A stretch of 8,256 nt of DNA from DATMXT01 sp035560415 (GTDB lineage: Bacteria > Bacillota > Clostridia > Oscillospirales > Feifaniaceae): positions 1-8,256 of the forward strand of contig DATMZG010000115.1 in assembly GCA_035560415.1 (NCBI GenBank), in the 5' to 3' direction. Each line of letters opens with the position of its first letter. The stretch's first letter is position 1. The position numbers and the translations under genes were made by a program. The notes beneath the pieces were generated by a model that was not told the origin of the DNA, did no database searches, and worked only from the letters and a program-made list of their open reading frames with translations. Below are positions 5,588 through 8,256 of the stretch, one piece after another.

Positions 5588-5936
5588 CACATTTTGTGAT
5601 TATCATCGGATGTCCGCGCGCAAACTTCCGGCTGTCTCTTTTTTATATATCAACCAAGCCATTCTCATATTACCTTTTCGACCTCTTTTCACCCCTGCGG
5701 CGCATGACGCCGCCCCTCCCGGCGCAAACTTCATTCATGCGCCAAAGCCCTGCTTTTTTTGCATGCCGGCATTTACATGCGGTGATAACAAAGGCCGCGT
5801 CCCCTTTTTACACCACAGGATTATCATTCATTATTTTACGGAATTTTTGGAATTCTCCGTATAATATCATAGGGCATCAATACTTCTATGATAAAAACTG
5901 TACGAATTTCCCGAAAAAATTTTGTATGCGCATATC
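5588..5936. other. Divergent intergenic region without a credible gene
   Basis: About 350 bp between the minus-strand toxin promoter and the plus-strand synthetase promoter. Open frames here have no SD, no family-like motifs and low-complexity translations. It holds back-to-back inverted repeats: GCGGCG 5697-5702 with CGCCGC 5708-5713; GGCGCA 5721-5726 with TGCGCC 5738-5743; the palindrome ATGCCGGCAT 5763-5772. A T7 tract lies at 5754-5760, 10 nt past the second repeat, too far for a standard terminator. A TATAAT at 5860-5865 has no good -35. Confidence 0.6.
5865..5893. repeat. 8-bp inverted repeat upstream of the synthetase gene
   Basis: TATCATAG 5865-5872 and CTATGATA 5886-5893 are perfect inverted copies separated by 13 nt, just downstream of a TATAAT at 5860-5865. 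The arms share TATCATA/TATGATA with the toxin-antitoxin palindrome at 5563-5576. It may be an operator; no direct evidence. Confidence 0.45.
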
Positions 5937-5965
5937 TTGTATTTCGCACTGCCATATTCTATAAT
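5937..5965 (+). promoter_or_regulatory. Promoter of the acyl-CoA synthetase gene
   Basis: TTGTAT at 5937-5942, a 17-nt spacer, and a perfect TATAAT at 5960-5965. The start near 5972 gives an 88-nt leader that contains a possible GC-rich hairpin (GCCCC 6001-6005 with GGGGC 6013-6017) before the SD at 6048-6053. Confidence 0.65.
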
Positions 5966-6059
5966 TGGAATATCTTCACATCACGGCCTCCACGAAAAGC
6001 GCCCCGCGCAAGGGGGCCGGGGGGCACAAAATACAGACAAAGAGTCCGGAGGTAACGGC

Positions 6060-8144
6060 ATGAATCTGACAAAGCTGCTCAAACCCCAGTCCATCGCCAT
6101 CATCGGCGCCAGCGAAAAGCCCGGCTTCGGCGCGGGCACCTGCAAGATCATCATGGAATACCGCAAAGACCTCTCCCGCGTCTACTTCGTCAGCCCCACG
6201 CGGCCCGAAGTTTTCGGCAAAAAGTGCTACAAATCCATCGGCGAAATCGACGACGTCATTGACCTCGCGGTCATCTGCACGCCCCAGCCCACCGTCATAG
6301 GGCTGCTGCGGGAGGCCCACGCCAAGGGCTGCGGCGGGGCTGTCGTCTACGCCAGCGGCTACTCGGAAGTCGGCACGCCCGAGGGGGTCGCCCTCGAGGA
6401 GGAGCTGCAGGCCGTCGCCCGCGAGCTCGACATGGCAGTCATGGGCCCCAACTGCGGCGGCTTCATGAACTATGTCGACGACTCCTACGCCTTCGCCTTC
6501 CCCGGCGACTACGCGAACAAGCTCGGCGGCATCGGCTTTGTCTCCCAGAGCGGGCAGTTTTGCATCGACATGATGAACGCGCCGGAGCTTCGGTTCTCCT
6601 ACTCCATTTCGGCCGGAAACAGCCGCATCGTGCAGGTGGAGGACTACATGAACTTCTTCGTGCAGGACCCCGACACCAAGGTCATCGCCCTCTACCTCGA
6701 GGGGCTCAAGGACCCGGCCAAGTTCGAGCAGTCATTAAAAGCGGCCGCCGAGGCCAAAAAGCCGGTCATCGTGCTCAAAATGGGCCGCTCGCCCAAGGGC
6801 GAAAAGGCCGCCGCCTCCCACACCGGCAGCATGTCGGGGGCCGACAGGATGTACGACGCCGTCTTCAAGAAGTACGGCGTCATCCGGGTCGAGGACATGC
6901 AGGACATGCGCTCGACGGCGTCGCTCTTCGGCACCCTCAAAAAGCTGCCCAAAAAGGCGGCCTTCTCCAACGCCAACCAGTCGGGCGGCACGACGGGGCT
7001 CTGCGCAGACCTCGGCTACCTCTACGACATCAACTTCCCCGACTTCTCCAAAGAGACGCTGGCCAAGCTCGAAAAGCTGCTGCCGTCCTTCGCCACGCCC
7101 GGCAACCCGCTCGACATGACGGCGGCCACCGGCTTTGCCTCGCCCGAGTTCATTGAAGCGGTCTCAACCGCCTTCTCGGACGAGAACATCGAGGCCGGGC
7201 TTGTCGGCTGGCTCATCGGCGAAAAGCCGGTTCCGGAGCGGGTCGAGGGCATGATTGAGGTCTCCCGCCGCATCGGCGGCAAGCCGCTCATGGTCGTCAC
7301 GACGATGGAGCGCAACCGCAACCCCGAGACCGTCGCGGCGCTGCAAAAGGCCGGCATCGCCGTCCTGCCCACGATGGTCTACGGCTTCAAGGCGCTGCGC
7401 CACCTGTCGGACTTCATTGAATACAACGCCCTGGACCACACGCTGGCCCTCGCCGTCCCGGACAGGAAGCCTGCCGGCACCCGCAAGGCCCTGTCCGAGT
7501 ACGCGAGCAAAAAAATGCTCAAAGACTCGGGCGTGCCGCTGGAGCTGGGCGAAGTCGTCTCCTCCCCCAAGGAGGCCGTTGAAGCCGCAAAGCGGCTCGG
7601 ATTCCCGGCCGTCCTCAAAATCGAGTCGGACGACATTTTGCACAAGTCGGACGTCGGCGGCGTCAAGCTCAATCTTAAAACCGACGCCGACATTGAGAAG
7701 GCCTACGCCGACATCATGAGAAGCGTCGCCGAAAAGGCCCCGAAGGCCAAAATCAACGGGATTCTCGTGCAGCACATGCTGCCGGCGGGTGTGGAAATGA
7801 TTTTAGGCATCAACAGCGACCCGCAGTTCGGGCCGATGCTGCTCGTGGGGCTTGGCGGCGTCTTTGTCGAAGTCTTTAAGGACGCGGCCCTCTACCCCTG
7901 CCCGGTCGGCAAAAAAGAGGCCAGGGCCATGCTCGAATCCCTCAAAGCCTATAAGCTCCTGACCGGCTACCGCGGCGGGGAGCCCGCCGACGTCGAGGCC
8001 CTCATCGACACGATGGTGGCGGTCTCGGACTTCGCCGTCAAGAACAAGAACCGCTTAAAGGAGCTCGACGTCAACCCCCTCTTCGTCTACCCGAAGGGCA
8101 AAGGCGTCGCCGTCGCGGACGCCTTGGTCGTGCTGGAAGACTAA
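6060..8144 (+). CDS. ADP-forming acyl-CoA (acetate-CoA) synthetase, fused alpha-beta
   Basis: A 694-residue cytoplasmic enzyme that interconverts acyl-CoA + ADP + Pi with free acid + CoA + ATP, giving substrate-level ATP in anaerobes. Domains in order: CoA-binding Rossmann-like region (about 8-135, with IIGASEKPG and MGPNCGG), a succinyl-CoA-ligase-like region (155-290) holding the phosphohistidine motif SHTGSMSG with His254, a second ligase-like region (300-455), and a C-terminal ATP-grasp domain (475-694) with ILHKSDVGGV. His528 in that motif is the second phospho-relay histidine known in archaeal ACD enzymes. The ELDVNPL stretch near the end is the usual metal-binding segment. There is no fused acetyltransferase domain, so it is not the Pat regulator. 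ATG at 6060 follows GGAGGT at 6048-6053; 46 in-frame upstream codons from 5922 cover the promoter and are untranslated. The gene is monocistronic. The acyl substrate (acetate, propionate, other) cannot be read from sequence. Confidence 0.92.
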   Translation: MNLTKLLKPQSIAIIGASEKPGFGAGTCKIIMEYRKDLSRVYFVSPTRPEVFGKKCYKSIGEIDDVIDLAVICTPQPTVIGLLREAHAKGCGGAVVYASGYSEVGTPEGVALEEELQAVARELDMAVMGPNCGGFMNYVDDSYAFAFPGDYANKLGGIGFVSQSGQFCIDMMNAPELRFSYSISAGNSRIVQVEDYMNFFVQDPDTKVIALYLEGLKDPAKFEQSLKAAAEAKKPVIVLKMGRSPKGEKAAASHTGSMSGADRMYDAVFKKYGVIRVEDMQDMRSTASLFGTLKKLPKKAAFSNANQSGGTTGLCADLGYLYDINFPDFSKETLAKLEKLLPSFATPGNPLDMTAATGFASPEFIEAVSTAFSDENIEAGLVGWLIGEKPVPERVEGMIEVSRRIGGKPLMVVTTMERNRNPETVAALQKAGIAVLPTMVYGFKALRHLSDFIEYNALDHTLALAVPDRKPAGTRKALSEYASKKMLKDSGVPLELGEVVSSPKEAVEAAKRLGFPAVLKIESDDILHKSDVGGVKLNLKTDADIEKAYADIMRSVAEKAPKAKINGILVQHMLPAGVEMILGINSDPQFGPMLLVGLGGVFVEVFKDAALYPCPVGKKEARAMLESLKAYKLLTGYRGGEPADVEALIDTMVAVSDFAVKNKNRLKELDVNPLFVYPKGKGVAVADALVVLED

Positions 8145-8154
8145 TAAATAAAAA

Positions 8155-8187
8155 GAGGGACCGGACGAAAGTCCGGCTCCCTTTTTT
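8155..8187. terminator. Synthetase terminator, likely bidirectional
   Basis: CCGGAC 8161-8166 and GTCCGG 8171-8176 around a GAAA tetraloop, extended by GAGGGA with TCCC plus T past one bulged C, then six T at 8182-8187. On the minus strand the same stem is followed by CTTTTTATTTATT, so it could also stop a gene converging from the right. Confidence 0.9.
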
Positions 8188-8198
8188 ATTCCAGCCCA

Positions 8199-8234
8199 CT
8201 TTTTCTCAGGCCCTCCGATTGGCCTGAGAAAAAG
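8199..8234. repeat. Perfect 14-bp inverted repeat after the synthetase terminator
   Basis: CTTTTTCTCAGGCC 8199-8212 and GGCCTGAGAAAAAG 8221-8234, separated by 8 nt. On both strands the T-run is in the 5' arm and the A-run in the 3' arm, so no U-tract follows the stem and it does not read as a normal terminator. It could be an operator, a REP-like hairpin or the end of an element continuing past the window. The remaining bases to 8256 show no gene. Confidence 0.75.
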
Positions 8235-8256
8235 CATACAATCCTTATTTTTAACT

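Noticed and set aside
5553..5964. Overlapping open frames of 103 and 127 codons in the divergent intergenic region
   Set aside because: No SD, no domains, biased composition from AT-rich and T-rich DNA, and they cover both promoters.
5922..6059. 46-codon N-terminal extension of the synthetase
   Set aside because: It contains the promoter and the SD itself. The residues do not fit the family, and ATG 6060 has GGAGGT at 7-nt spacing.
8199..8234. The inverted repeat as an intrinsic terminator
   Set aside because: Neither strand has a T-run directly after the stem; the T-run is within the 5' arm. A complete terminator already lies at 8155-8187.
1..8256. CRISPR array, tRNA or rRNA genes, prophage or defence cluster
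   Set aside because: No regularly spaced direct repeats, no tRNA-like cloverleaf with conserved arms, no rRNA segments, and no integrase, Cas or restriction gene among the coding regions.

Overview
The window looks like the chromosome of a GC-rich member of the Clostridia, most likely an Oscillospiraceae/Ruminococcaceae-type anaerobe. This is inferred from strong AGGAGG-type ribosome binding sites, GTG and TTG starts, U-tract intrinsic terminators, a clostridial-style RsgA and an ADP-forming acyl-CoA synthetase. No rRNA or other taxonomic marker is present, so the placement is tentative.

Layout. (1) 29-3200, plus strand: a tightly packed arsenic/metal(loid) operon. It holds an ArsP/SO_0444-type permease with an unusual Cys/Asp-rich loop, a Cys-rich thioredoxin-fold protein of the DUF2703 type, an ACR3 arsenite exporter and a thioredoxin-type arsenate reductase. 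The last three genes overlap by 4 and 8 nt. No arsR regulator is visible; it may lie upstream. (2) 3197-3435: a near-consensus promoter overlapping the arsC stop, then about 165 nt of structured RNA ending in a strong terminator only 40 nt before rsgA. It contains a tiny SD-led ORF and a possible antiterminator pairing. It is either an attenuated leader of rsgA or a separate small RNA, and is the most intriguing part of the window. (3) 3436-4562: rsgA with a TTG start and a terminator that may work in both directions. (4) 4574-5587, minus strand: a HigBA-type toxin-antitoxin operon (toxin first) with a palindromic operator in its promoter. The two genes are split by a 277-bp MITE-like element with 13-bp terminal inverted repeats and a TTA target duplication. 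The toxin also carries an in-frame TGA followed by family-like codons. (5) 5588-5936: an AT-richer divergent intergenic region with several inverted repeats and no credible gene. (6) 5937-8187: a promoter, a fused alpha/beta ADP-forming acyl-CoA synthetase and a bidirectional-looking terminator. (7) 8199-8234: a perfect 14-bp inverted repeat with no terminator U-tract.

How the genes work together: ArsC reduces arsenate to arsenite, ACR3 exports it, the permease probably exports a trivalent organoarsenical or metal, and the DUF2703 protein probably supplies thiol chemistry. RsgA, the toxin-antitoxin pair and the acyl-CoA synthetase are separate transcription units with no obvious link to arsenic.
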